Source: Acanthaster planci (lineage: Eukaryota; Echinodermata; Asteroidea; Valvatida; Acanthasteridae). From it: a stretch of DNA of 64,000 bases. Made by a program: the position numbers and the translations under genes. The number at the start of each line of letters is the position of its first letter. The first letter of the stretch is position 1. The stretch spans positions 123,998-187,997 of the forward strand of contig NW_019091472.1 in assembly GCF_001949145.1 (NCBI RefSeq), read 5' to 3'. The notes under the pieces were generated by a model, which worked only from the letters and a program-made list of their open reading frames with translations, had not been told where the DNA came from and made no database searches. Positions 8,801 through 63,219 of the stretch are shown piece after piece.

Positions 8801-9618
8801 CATTTATGATTGCTTTTTGTCTCCCAATTCTTTAGGCAACGGATGTAAGAAGAACCCACTGGATTATATTTAACCACGTTGATGTAGAAAGCGACGACTT
8901 TGTCAAAGATCCAACCCGAGCCTTTTTGTGTATGAGCCTCCACCTCTTTTATTTGTTTTTCCCTCTGTTCAGTGAGTGCGTTTTTAACGTCGGCTTTATT
9001 TGCGACTGCATCGCCAAATTCAGTTTTTTCGGGTTTTTCCAATCTAAACTGAACTTTGATATTTGTTTGCAATTTGTACGAACCAATTTCTTTTAGTTCT
9101 TCCAAAGCTTTTTTCTCGATGAAAGTTTTGTAAAAATCAAAAAAGTGTATCAAATCGTATTCAAAGAAACGGGGTATCAATTCCCAATTGCGAAAATTAC
9201 CCTGAAAGCGCCTGACGTTTCTAATGTCGACTTCCGCAATTTCCTCGGGCTGAGTGTAAGCTTTAATCGCTTCAATAAAGTCCTGTTTGACATATCTGTC
9301 TTTGTTTGCAAAAGGAATTTTGTATTTTTGTACCGTTTTCAACAGCTGCCGATATGACTGACGCGGGAGATACCTAAATTGTTTTTGATCTGCCCGTATG
9401 GCTTCAATAAGCTCGGGTTTTGTATGAGATCTACGGGTTTTGGTTGTTTTTGGTGCCGGTAATGGGATGTTATACCGCTTAACAAAATCTTCTAAAAACG
9501 CCTTCTTAAATCGATTAAAGGTCGTTAGTAGAGGTCGGTGTTGTGGGTTGCTCATGTCTCTATTTATAATTAGGTTTTGAAATTTTTTATCATTTTTTCT
9601 AACGACTTGACTTGACAT
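5877..9618 (-). pseudogene. Polinton protein-primed family B DNA polymerase, multiply frameshifted
   Basis: Replicative polymerase of the element. From the ATG at 9618 an open 275-codon basic N-terminal region runs to 8791. After a frame change the 7602-8768 frame contains a C2H2-like finger (CFNCMSHF...H..DC), the exonuclease motif YADFESVLE, further Cys/His pairs and the ExoII-like HNLERYDAHLI. ExoIII-like YAETDVLLL lies near 7380-7400, polymerase motif A (YLDTNNLYG) near 7085, motif B (NNSVFGKTMEN) near 6590, and motif C (YTDTDS) near 6300. Frame breaks occur near 8780, 7605, 7425 (at the N base), 7133 and 6965. All catalytic motifs survive but no continuous protein does. The gene ends at a TAA (5877-5879) overlapping the integrase. 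Three GCGAGC-type motifs lie inside (6269, 6831, 8172). Confidence 0.9.
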
Positions 9619-9660
9619 GTTTTTTATATATTCTTATTTTTATATATAGGCCATTTATTT
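9619..9660 (-). promoter_or_regulatory. AT-rich leader of the DNA polymerase gene
   Basis: On the minus strand the bases before the polymerase ATG read AGAATATATAAAAAACATG, with further TATATA words to about 9648. This TATA-like arrangement differs from the TTTAAA-type blocks that abut the other start codons and may mark a different (early) expression class; the class assignment is inference. Confidence 0.4.
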
Positions 9661-10042
9661 AAGGCGGTTGTAAACATAGCGTGTTTTGCTTTGAACAGAG
9701 CCACGCTTTAAGTAGAGGTCACGAGTTCAGGTCTGGCAAGTCTCGACTTGTAGCAAGGGGAAGTCCCTTTTTTGTTTGTGAGTGATTACTGGTGCGATCG
9801 CTGCTGGTCACGAGTTGTTTACACAAAAAGTGCGCCAGGGTCAAAAGTTCAAGGTCAGTGAAGTGGAAATCCCCGGCGCGTGTGGGTGAAACGGGGTTAG
9901 CGTCGAGTCACAAGTTGTTTACAGGAAAAGTGCGCCAGGGTCAAAAGTTCAAGGTCAGTGAAGTGGAAATCCCCGGCGCGTGTGGGTGAAAGGGGGTGAA
10001 AGAGGATGTGCTCCAGAACTCTCCTATCCCTACTACTCTTGT
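9661..10042. repeat. Polinton terminal region with 100-bp tandem duplication
   Basis: Non-coding end of the element. It contains a tandem duplication with a period of 100 bp (the word TGCGCCAGGG at 9831 and again at 9931), covering about 9807-10000. The distal end, CTCTCCTATCCCTACTACT, is shared with the second copy ending near 11100, where the match stops. No ORF is credible here; the short frame at 9792-9989 is produced by the duplication. Confidence 0.7.
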
Positions 10043-10130
10043 CACTAACTACCATCGGTAACGTGTTGTTTGTTCCGGGGGTTCGAGCGGCCGACCCACG
10101 AACAACAAATCGAGTTGTTCGTGAACATTN
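10043..10130. other. Spacer with hairpin between two Polinton ends; single N
   Basis: This 88-bp segment matches neither flanking copy. It contains a perfect 9-bp stem with a 7-nt loop (ACGAACAAC ... GTTGTTCGT, about 10097-10121), and an earlier GTTGTTTGTTC word repeats part of the stem. It ends at an N base exactly where the second copy begins, which suggests an assembly join. Confidence 0.5.
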
Positions 10131-11100
10131 GTGAATGCGTTTTAAACGTCGGCTTTATTTGCGACTGCATCATTGTCGCTCGGAAAGGGGAATACGCCAA
10201 ATTCAGTTTTTTCAGGTTTTTCCAATCTAAACTGAACTTTGATATTTGTTTGCAATTTGTACGAACCAATTTCTTTTAGTTCTTCCAAAGCTCTTTTCTC
10301 GATGACAGTTTTGTAAAAATCAAAAAAGTGCACGAGGTCATATTCAAAGAAACGGGTATCAATTCCCAATTGCGAAAATTACCCTGAAAGCGCCTGACGT
10401 TTCTAATGTCGACTTCTGCAATTTCCTCGGGCTGAGTGTAAGCTTTAATCGCTTCAATAAAGTCCTGTTTGACATATCTGTCTTTTTTTGCAAAAGGAAT
10501 ATTATATTTTTGTACCGTTTTCAACAGCTGCGGATATGACTGACGCGGGAGGTACCTAAATTGTTTTTGATCTGCCCGTATAGCTTCAATGAGCTCGGGT
10601 TTAGTGTGAGATTTACGGGTTTTGGTCGTTTTTGGTGCCGGTAATGGAATATTATACCGCTTGTCAAAATCTTCTAAAAATGCCTTCTTAAATCGATTAA
10701 AGGTCGTTAGTAGAGGTCGGTGTTGTGGGTTGCTCATGTCTCTATTTATAATTAGGTTTTGAAAATTTTTATCATTTTTTCTAACGACTTGACTTGACAT
10801 TTTTTTTTGTATATTGTTATTTTTATATAGAGGCCATTTATTTAAGGCGATTGTAAACATACAGTAGCGTGTTTTGCTTTGAACAGAGCCACGCTTTAAG
10901 TAGAGGTCACGAGTTCAGGTCGACGGGAAATCCCTTTTTTGTTTGTGAGTGATTGCTGGTGCGATCGGCGCTAGTCACGAGTTGTTTACACGAAAGTGCG
11001 CCAGGGTCAAAAGTTCAAGGTCAGTAAAGTGGGAATCCCCGGCGCGAGTGGTGGGTGAAAGAGGAGGAGGTCCAGAACTCTCCTATCCCTATTACTACTG
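10131..11100 (-). pseudogene. Second copy of Polinton end with truncated DNA polymerase N-terminus
   Basis: Direct, slightly diverged repeat of 8973-10042. It carries the N-terminal part of the polymerase (open from the ATG at 10860 or, matching copy 1, MSSQVVRKND further in), a one-base loss near 10355 (GGGTATC versus GGGGTATC) that shifts the frame, and a 24-nt insertion near 10172-10195 relative to copy 1 that would keep frame. The non-coding end to about 11100 has only one copy of the 100-bp unit. It ends with CTCTCCTATCCCTATTACTACT and then host DNA. It could be a second, truncated element, a tandem duplication, or two haplotypes joined by the assembler. Confidence 0.75.
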
Positions 11101-14100
11101 TGTCGACTCCGCGCGAGCACACATTGGAGTGCAACACAGAGAACCTCTGTTTTGATGCAGATACGGGGCACTAATATAAAATCTCTCTGTGGCATCACTC
11201 CCAACTATACTGGGCCTGTCCCAACTACAACACTTAGGTCTAGTTTGCATGTGCACATAAAGGCATCATGTGCTGAAGTTATATTGTGTTCATTGTCCTA
11301 TCATACATGACCCTCTCTGCAAAAAAGGGTAATACTGTAAGTCGCACATTGCCAGAACATGTTATAGCCTGTTCTATTTGAAGAGTGCAAAATTTCTTCC
11401 AAAACATGATTTTGTGTTTTTCCTTGAATAGCTTCTGTGACATTTATATCTTCAGAATTACTGACTACAAACATGGATTCTGATGAATAGAGATGAGAAA
11501 TTGATCATTCAGTAGGAAATCCTACAAAGCATTGTGTTTCCAAGTGCTACACTTTTTGAGCTTTTTCTCGAAAAGTGCTTTTATTGCAGTGGATATAAAT
11601 GTCTATACCTCCAGAACACAGCGCACTACAAGGGTCATTTATATATCAAATTGTAGCTTGTGATGTACAGAATCCAGCCATGTCAAAAACTCCTAACCTG
11701 AGTATGGCGACTTATTACCCATTTTTCTAGAGCTGGTCATATATTTTAGATGAACTGTGTCAGGTGCAAGATTCGTAAACCTGGATAAGGTTGAGAAATT
11801 TTCTATAGAAGTTGGTCAACAATAGTTGGGCTAGCCCAACTGCAGCACCATAACTGGGTCTGTCCCAACTAAAGTTGGGGCGTAACATTTTCACTCGAAA
11901 AATTACCTCTAAGCATTGTAGCTGTTGACTGCCATTTTGCCTTCCAACAGAACTTGGACAGTACCATTAGGTAGGTATGGGTGAAGGTGATGCAGATACT
12001 GTGCATGGGCACATTTTAAATGTTCAGCTATAAAGGCGTGAATAAATTATCATGGAGATAAGCGAAAACCAATGAAAGACTTTTAGGGGAAACGGGTAAA
12101 TTCCCAATCCGATCTGTTTTATGTTGTTTTATCATATAATATATTACCCCTTTTGGTGTAATGGTCTAAGCTGCCCTAGCGGCAACATGGCTGCTGAGTT
12201 CTTAGCTGTTTCAAGAGTCTAACCTAGTTTAACCAAAGTGTCCTCCAGAAAAACGTTTTATGGTCAAACACTGCTTCTTTTAATTTTGAACGTGTTTTAG
12301 AGGTTTGGCAGTGTGTTGATGGTATTATGCATGTTGATGGTGTGTTATCCGTAATTAGTGAGACCACATCATCTTTCATCATTTTCTTCTAGCCTAACAT
12401 CTGTGATCATGTAATTGCCAGGTCCGTAATTTTGCCACCTATTGTCAGTCTACTGCACAGTGATCTTATTTCTATGCTCTCACCTTTCCATACTGATGCC
12501 TTACACATAAACAAATTTTTATGGCAAATTTACTGGACACAGATACCAGAGTTTGTTTCATGAGTCCCAAAAGATTTCAGCAAGTCTTATGTCATCTTAG
12601 AGGTTGCCCTCTATTGTCTGGCATAATGTCAACCCTAACAGTTGTCAATCCTCCAATTTTAGTATGATTTTACATACACCCTAGAGGATTAGGGCTAAAA
12701 GCTGTTGACTCAGTGAAATGCTACTGGGATGGAATAGGGTTTTTTTCTCATTTTTGAAGTTGCAAAAAGTTGATTTGTTTAGTTTGTCAATGGAGTGAGT
12801 ATGAGGAGGTGGGTCCATTTTAAGGTTTTGTTTCTGTAGTTTCTTCTCAGAAGAGGTCTGAGTCATAATTGGGTTTACACTAAGTTGCCCATGTTTATGA
12901 CTCAAGGTAATCATGGGATTAGATACGTGCCAGTGTTTCCAGTCACCCCGAAAAAGGTATGACAAGGGATGGGAGTTTTCACTTCAGACTGGTGATACAT
13001 TTATTTGCAGGACCTGGAGATAACAGGAACATGGAAATAAAAGTTGGAACTGAATTTGGCCTTTCAGCTCCCACAAAGGTGTTTTTTGAGGGATGTTGGC
13101 ACCTGCTTGTCTTGAAAACTAGTTTTTTGTTTTTTAAATTTATTGGAGGGGATTAGGGATAGGATGGATGTAGGTGGTTAATGTAGAGTTATGGGATATA
13201 GAGGAGAGAGGACAGACAAGTGGAGGATGTGGGGTGCAAATTTTAGTGTGGGACAATGTAGCCAGTGAAACTGTCAAGACAAGTAGATAAGCAAAGGACA
13301 CATTAAGGGGTTTTTACTTGTAATTTACTATGCAAGAATGCTAAATGTTGGCAGACCAAAGAACTTAAAGGTAAAAAGGACATTTTCAATAAAATTAATA
13401 TTCCCAGTACTGATTAAAAGTTATTCAAATGACCTGGAAATTGCTACTGGAAGTTGTAAGTTTGAAGTTGCGTAAATAAGTTTGAAGTTGCTTGAAATAT
13501 TGAGAGAATACATGTATGTACTGTTTCAATACCAAACACCAAGATTTGACCTTTGAGTAGTAACTTATGTGGCACGTCTTGGCCAACTTGCACATAGGTG
13601 TCAAAGAGCACCAGTCACGTCAATTGAGGCAGGACATTTTGCACACAGCCAGTGTTGAATTGTCTAAAACTTCCCTACTCCAGGGCAAACAAAGAAGTGA
13701 CTTTACTTTTTGAATTGCTCTAATGAAAATGTAGATGATGAAAAGTCAAAGTAAAAGTACCTCCAAAAAATTTCAACTGCATGGTAGTTTTCTGAAATCT
13801 TGTTTCAAAGCCTTAGCTACATAGATTTAGGAGGATGCGTCATGCATCAAGAATTACGTGTGTAAAAGGCATGGGGTGAGAACCAGTGTGGGAATCAATA
13901 TGCGTGTGTACTCCATTCAGTTACACTGGACTTTCTGGTTCAAATGATATCACACTTTGATACTGTAGACTATAGAAATAATACAACTCAGTGAAGTGGT
14001 AAGAATGTACAACATGGTTTTTCTGTACTGTTAGACTGAACTGTTTACATGTACATTGAAAATAAACTGCATGTGGTAGGGCAAGAAATTGTTGTATTCA

Positions 14101-14307
14101 GAAAGCTGAGCATTTTCAATGATTCTGCTCTTAGAAGGCATGAGAATGAGGAAACAACCCTACATGTTATTTTTTAAATTATATTGTGCAACCACCACAT
14201 TTCTGAACTAACACAAATGGAATTTATTGGATTTACATGAAGACTAGTTTGGGTAACAGTGGAAATCCTTTTTTATCTGAACAAGGTGAGGAGGATTCGC
14301 AGCAGGT
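11101..14307. other. Host flank upstream of CUL2, no gene recognised
   Basis: No credible coding region. Between about 11190 and 11880 the word GTCCCAACT and related CCCAACT/AGTTGGG words occur several times near CTGGG, suggesting an old repeat, unclassified. Just before the CUL2 ATG the sequence GATTCGCAGCAGGT looks like a splice acceptor, so a non-coding first exon and the promoter should lie somewhere here, but I cannot place them. Confidence 0.4.
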
Positions 14308-57691
<43,384 letters not shown>

Positions 57692-57839
57692 GTAGGCTGT
57701 AGCGATTTATGTGGAACTTGTGTGTAGGATTTGACATTCCTTGTTGAATCATGCATGTCGTACAGTAAACAAGGACTTGAAAAAGGTATAAGCTGTGCAC
57801 AGGAGTTGGTAGTGTATATTCAGTATTACAAAATTTTAT

Positions 57840-57998
57840 GTCTACTGCCTGCAACCTTCGCAGATTATCAATACAAATGCATTATTTCCTAGTCCATTAA
57901 TCCATTCGATAAATTTTCGATCACCCGGCAGTGCGCCCTCACTCGCTTGACTCCATGGAAGTGGCCGCCATGATCTTCCTCTTTTTCTTAGTGCCATT
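57840..57998. repeat. DIRS left inverted terminal repeat
   Basis: Inverse of 61734-61872, with small indels. Contains CGATCACCCGGCAGTGCGCC. Confidence 0.8.
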
Positions 57999-60900
57999 AC
58001 CAACAGATTTGTTATTGTCTGGCTCTGATATTTTTGAGAGATTTTTCCTTCACTAAGCTTTCTTTTGGTGTCATTTCTTGATCATCCATTTATTCTTTCT
58101 ACCCTGGTTATTCTCGTTCTCGTCCAGTATATACAGCTAGAGTTATCCCAACCCCCCTCCGTGTAGCACACCATGCAGCTTTGTGTAGCTGACAGTCTTT
58201 CTTTGCTGCATTGCCCGTGTATAACGGGCAGTCCTTTGTCTGGACTAACTGGATCTGGTATAGAAGGGCATTTTAACCTGGTGTTTTGCTCTCTGCCTTT
58301 TCGTCGGCCTTCTGCTATGGCTTCTTGCCCAGGCTCAATGTCCAGAAAATCGGCGGGCCTTGCCCTTCTCTTGTCCAGCCCGTGGCTCGTCTCCAAACAT
58401 GACAGCCAGGACTGACTCCACAGTGGCCTCCCCAGTCCGTTCTTTCACTGGGGCCCCTGAACCAATGAGCCTGCTTCAGTGCCGGGGCCTTCAGCTTCCC
58501 GCTATTTTAGACCCGCTTCATACGGTCACTTCACCCTTTCGCTTTTCCGACGATGTTTGGGTTCCCCAGTCGTTCTTTTCCTCAGCCACCTGGGTCAGGG
58601 GTTTCCTTGGGAAAGAAGCGCAACTTGACTGAGTGTTCCTCTTCCTTTAACCGATCTTCCCAAAAGAAGACAACTAAGCACTAGAAAGGCACTGGCTCAC
58701 CCTCTACAAAGGAAACACTACGTTCTCTTTCCGAATCTCTATCAGAACTGGTTGATGCTACCCTCCTCCTCCTCCAGCCCCTACCCACCAAAATCCGGAG
58801 CCTTATTCTCCACCTGCGACATGTTCCAGAGAATCTTCTGCTGGGCACCAGGACTTTCTGCTCTCTTCCAGGCTGTCTCAGCCTGCATTTGCTGAGAGCA
58901 ATTCCCTTGATCCTCCTACTGGTCCTGATCCATACTTGTGTATCTCTGATTTGGATCAGTCACCTGATGAGGATGAGCCACTTTCACTTCCCCAATCGGG
59001 ACCTCCAACATATGGAGGTGGCTCTCAAGAGTATTGACCTGGCTGCCTGAACGGGTATTCACTACATGTCCTTTCTCCTCCTTACTGAATTCTTATCTCT
59101 TATCTTTCGCCTATGAGAAGGATTCAGATATTTCCCCGAGTTTGTCACAATGGCTTTCCATTGTCTTGGTGACTCCTTGATCACAGGCCTTGAGCAGTTT
59201 GCCCGTGTTTCTCTCCACACTATGGCGTCTCGCAGGGAATCAGCTATTCAAGTCTTAAATATTCCCATGAGTCAGTTACACTCTCAATTGACCATCTCCG
59301 TTGTTCTGACATCCTTATCTTTCATTACGTCGACAACTGGCTGATCACTGGTTGTACCAGAGTCGAGACTATTACAGCAACCATGGCTGTGTACACTCTC
59401 ACGACCTCACTTTTCTAATCAATCACGACTAATCCAAGTGGACCCCGTCGCAGATGCCTACTTTCCTCAGGGCTGTCGTCGATCCTCAACACGGCAGAAG
59501 TTACTCATGTGGATGCCTGCGTAGGCAATCTGATACAGTACGTTGCCCTGTTTCGGGGCCACCAGCAGGTGAGCGCTCGGGCATGGCTCCACCTCCTCAG
59601 ACTGATTGCCAGCCTTGCCGACCTCGTTCCTTTATGCCGACTCCATGTGTGACCCCTTCAGCTTCACCTCCAATCCCACTTCAAGCCGAGCACGGACTCC
59701 CTCGACCTCCACGTTCCAATGTCTGCTTTCGTGTGCCATCATCTGGTCAGGGGGTCTTCCAAAGCCAATCTCACTGTGGGCCCCCGCTTTCATCCCTCCT
59801 CGTCACAACATAGGAGTCAGGACGGACACTTCAAACTTCAGCTGGAGGGCAAGCCTTCCTCCATAATGGGTCTCCGGTCAGTGGAAACTTTCCTTCCAGG
59901 ACTCTCACATCAATATTCTTGAGCTCCAGGGATCTTCGAAGCTCTCCTTCATTTTCAGTTGATGCTAATAGGCTGTTTCCTACATGAACGGCCAAGGGGG
60001 CATACCTCCTTGCCTGGTGACTGCTTCAGTGGCCCATTCTGGTTCTAGCAGAACACATCCCCGGGATACACAGCAACCTTGCCAATGCCTTCTCCCAAAG
60101 CATGGTTCACCCAACAGAACGGACACTTCAGCCAGAGGTGATTCAGGCTCTCTCCTTTGTGAATGACGGGCCTCACGTGGACCTCTTTGCATCTCACTTG
60201 AACGCTCAACTTCCCACGTTATGCACTTGGTTTCCTCACCCACAAGCCAGGGCAACCGATGCACTGCCAATCTCCTGGGAGGGTCTCCTGGCTTACACCT
60301 TTCCTCCTCTATCACTCGTCCTGGTGGTGCTGGCCAATGATTCTTTGAGCAGACAGGCTCAAGACGCTGCCGCCTTGGCTGCCAGAGGTAGACAACTGCC
60401 CACGAGGAAAATCTACAACAGCGGAATTTGACATTTCAACTCTTGGTGCAGAGGGCATGCTATGGATCCGACCGAGGAGCCTCTTTCCTTTGTGACAGAC
60501 TTCTTTATTATATTTATATAATATGCACATCTTCCATTCTGGCCTCATTGTTTCTACAATCAAGAACTAAGTCACGGCACTGGTGACTATCCACAGCAGC
60601 TTTCCGGGATAGATCTTCTATTTCTGATTAACTCAGCGATCCATCACCTCCTTAGGGGAATGTTTATAGAACATAGAACGCCCTCCAACCAAGTGGCTCG
60701 TTCGCTTGTGGTGCCTGAATGATGTCCTCCGGCTTTTGGAGGGCCCTCTATTTGAACATGTGGGCCTGCCTCTCTACTACACTTAAGTATCAAACTCACT
60801 TTTCTTCTGGCTCTTGTTATCGTGCGGAGGGGCTGTGAGATCTAGGCCCTATCCACTGCTGATGATCACATTTGATAGGAGCCACTTGGATTACGCCTGT

Positions 60901-61350
60901 TTCTGAAGATTGGTTTCCTCACCAAGAACCAGTCTCTCTCTTTTCAGCCCCCAGACATCTTTGTTCTGGTAATTCAGTTGTTGGCAACGTTATCCTCTGA
61001 CAGACTCTGGTGCCCTGTCTAGATGCTTAAATGGTATCTCAACCGGATAAAGGACATCCAGGGGCCAGTCTCACAGCTACTCATCACCACTACCAGACCT
61101 TATCGTCCAGCCTCAAAGATGCAATTGCAAGGTGGGTGGTTTCAAAATTTGCTAGCTCTGAGTGGCGTATTATCCTGATCATCAATGTGGACGCCTTTTC
61201 CATGCCCATCACATCTGGGCCGTTTCATCTTCCTGGGCTTATTTCGACAGGGTTCCTATTATGGACATTTGTAAAGCTGCATGTTAGAAATCCCCCTCAA
61301 CACTGACTTCTTGTTATCTCAGTGACATTTTGCAGGGGGGCCACTCTCAC
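57999..61350 (+). pseudogene. DIRS gag/RT-RNase H/recombinase remnants
   Basis: Gag-like region at 58000-58990: Ser/Pro-rich open pieces (58173-58632), no family motif certain. RT: the frame with F-H-Y-V-D-N-W-L-I near 59320-59345 matches the DIRS Y-(I/V)-D-D-W-L-I catalytic box with the second Asp changed to Asn. RNase H: INILELQ-like at about 59910, N-G-Q-G-G at about 59985, HIPGIHSNLANAFSQ at about 60055, then VDLFASHLN and W-E-G-L-L-A-Y-T-F-P-P. Recombinase: C-P-V at about 61013, L-K-W-Y-L-N-R at 61025, R-P-Y-R-P-A-S-K at 61095, and W-A-Y-F-R-Q-G-S at 61240 match the DIRS tyrosine recombinase order, in several frames with stops. Not functional. Confidence 0.75.
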
Positions 61351-61650
61351 ATGTCCACTGCCGGCCGTCCTCAACCCCTGCAGAAAAATACACTCAAGCA
61401 AGCCATGTGGTGAGTCTGGGTTACATCCATCCTCTTATCTAGTTATGTGTTTATTTGTGATTGATTACATCACCCCCTGTGTGTCTTTATTTGTGTCCCG
61501 CTTACTTTGATCCCTTCCTTACCTTGCTCCTGGTTGGGGCTAGGGTGCTGGCAGGGCATCCTCACCTCCCCACCTAAAGCTGCAGTGCTACTCTACATGT
61601 GTATGGGTCATCTGCGTAGAATGCAGGCAATAGACTCTCCCCCCACCTAG

Positions 61651-61698
61651 AGTGGGTTGAGTCTACTACTGCATACCTACCAGATTATCAACCTCCCC
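61651..61698. repeat. DIRS internal complementary region
   Basis: AGTGGGTTGAGTCTACTACT and GCATACCTACCAGATTATCAA are the inverse of the right-hand extremity (61841-61885), with few differences. Confidence 0.75.
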
Positions 61699-61733
61699 AC
61701 TCAGCCTCTGCAAACTCATCACTTCAAAAAATA

Positions 61734-61885
61734 GGAAGATCATGGTGACTGCTTCCACGGGAGTCGAGGGAGGGCGCACTGCCAGGTGATCGAGAATTTA
61801 GTGAATGGAGGACTGGACTAGGAAATAATGCTTACATATTGGTAATCTGGTAGATATGCAGTACTAAACTCAACCCACTCCTCCA
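61734..61885. repeat. DIRS right inverted terminal repeat and extension
   Basis: Contains GGGCGCACTGCCAGGTGATC and GGACTAGGAAATAATGC, the inverse of the left ITR; the last 40 bp pair with the internal complementary region. Confidence 0.8.
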
Positions 61886-61914
61886 TGTAGCCAACAAACA
61901 AACAGGATGGTTTG

Positions 61915-62545
61915 GCTGCACTTAAACACTATCTAGATCTCTGCCAGACTCAGGGTCCTCCCACCAGCACTCTGCTCTGTCTGGCTTAATTGGTGCACAT
62001 GTTGAACAACTTTGAGTTCAACAGTGAGCATTACATTCAGACCAGTGGTGTGGCTATGGGCACACAGATGGGACCATGTTTGTTGGCTACATCGAGGAGC
62101 AGATGCTGACCCAGTATCGGGGCCTCCGGCCGTTAATGTACCGGCGATACATCAATGATATTGTTGGTGCCTGTCGGTTATCTGCTCCCCCCCCCCCGTG
62201 GTAGCTACAGAATACACAGGGGTCATACATGCATTAGAAGTAATGTGCTTTAAGTCGTCACTGCGGCAAACTGTACATCAGAGAGACCAAGTGTCACCTT
62301 CACAGAACTGCTTCACGGAACACTTGCGCAGTTTATGCCAACGAACACCCGGTCTCACTGTTGCGCAGCACTTTTTAGTGCTGCCACATACTCTCAGTGA
62401 CATAAGCATCTGCATCCTGCAGAAAGCATCATCTGACGTACAGCATAAGGACTGTTCAGAACTGACTCTGCTTGCCCTGACGAAGGTACCCAGTTACCGA
62501 AAAACTCAGCAATTACACAGTTCAGAGCTTTGATAATATTTTTTA
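61915..62545 (+). pseudogene. Penelope-like element fragment (RT end plus GIY-YIG)
   Basis: DGLAALKHYLDLCQTQGPPTS, then NFEFNSEHYIQTSGVAMGTQ and FVGYIEEQML, then YRRYINDIVGA match the end of Penelope reverse transcriptases (G-x-A-M-G-T-x-M and Y-x-D-D boxes; here IND instead of IDD). After a deletion, CGKLYIRETKCHLHR and the FTEHLRSLCQRTPGLTVAQHF frame correspond to the GIY-YIG endonuclease with the Y-I-G changed to Y-I-R. Frames change at least twice. It begins about 30 bp after the DIRS end. Confidence 0.75.
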
Positions 62546-63219
62546 AGTTTGTCTGTAAATTATGCATGATTGAAATAAATCCATGAGAACAGATGCATAC
62601 AGTGTATGTAAACGTTTTGTGTAATAAACATGAAAATTTACTAACCTGTCATGATACACATACTAATCATTAGGGTTGTAGTTGCAATCAAATCAAATCT
62701 TGATTTCCCGAGCTTCCTCGCTATCCAGTCATGGTTGTTACATTAACTTTAAAATGAAGTACATACAGCATTTTGGCAAATGGTGTCAGTGACCAAATCT
62801 CTGTTTTCTTCTGTTCACCACCCGCTCATAGTTTCATCATATTGTAAAATGTGCATAAAAAAGATAATGGTCCAATGGGTGCATTGCTCTGATCAATTAC
62901 AGCGATAGCTTGAGCATATCTGACCAGGTCTTGTAGAAATAATTGGAATGAAAATTAATTAAATTATGTTGGATTTTAGAATTGTCTGGTGTATCTTTCC
63001 ACTCTGCCTTTTGGGAATTCCCTCCACTGTTAAACTGAACCTGGTTGAAATAAGAACTTTATCAAAACACTCTAGACTAATGCCGCACACTTTTGTTCTT
63101 CTTTTTGTATATATTCAAAAGTTCCATTTTTCTTAATTTCCTCGGTTCCCTGGTGTTGATGGTGCTTTGATTGAAATAAACATTTTGTATGGTGTTCCTT
63201 TTGCTGACTATGTTTCATT
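62546..63219. other. CUL2 intron 16 segment, nothing recognised
   Basis: A/T-rich sequence without repeats or conserved frames; no cullin exon found. Confidence 0.5.

Larger units (their letters stand above)
1..10042. mobile_element. Polinton/Maverick DNA transposon, right-hand part (decayed)
   Basis: The block carries the diagnostic Polinton gene set: a retroviral-type DDE integrase (plus strand, 4919-5888), a protein-primed family B DNA polymerase (minus, 5877-9618), a P-loop ATPase (minus, 3474-4106) and several small proteins that I recognise as recurring companions in invertebrate Polintons. Genes are tightly packed, with overlaps of 12 to 26 nt or 1-nt spacing, unlike the loose host DNA to the right. 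The right terminus is placed at about 10042, where a shared end ...CTCTCCTATCCCTACTACT stops matching a second copy. Polintons usually have an inverted terminal repeat and a 6-bp target duplication; the left end is outside the window, so neither can be confirmed. Most genes carry stops or frameshifts, so the copy is not autonomous. Confidence 0.93.
57840..61885 (+). mobile_element. DIRS-type tyrosine-recombinase retrotransposon (about 4 kb, decayed)
   Basis: Inverted terminal repeats: the left 57840-57998 (GCATTATTTCCTAGTCC, CGGCAGTGCGCCCTC, CATGATCTTCCT) is the inverse of the right 61734-61872. An internal complementary region at 61651-61698 (AGTGGGTTGAGTCTACTACT...) is the inverse of the right extremity 61841-61885, the classical DIRS arrangement for circular-intermediate formation. 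Inside, in plus orientation, are gag-like (58000-58990), RT (YVDN box at about 59324), RNase H (VDLFASHLNAQLPTL, WEGLLAYTFPP, 60170-60310) and tyrosine recombinase-like (60900-61300) remnants. CUL2 intron 16. Confidence 0.85.

Noticed and set aside
9792-9989. A 65-codon ORF with a repeated peptide
   Set aside because: It is a by-product of the 100-bp tandem duplication in the non-coding Polinton end.
11190-11890. Repeated CCCAACT/AGTTGGG words as a DNA transposon
   Set aside because: No convincing terminal inverted repeat or target duplication could be defined.
59454-59866. Overlapping 119- and 86-codon frames as a host gene
   Set aside because: They lie within the DIRS element between its RT and RNase H remnants and are low-complexity Pro/Ser frames in GC-richer transposon DNA.
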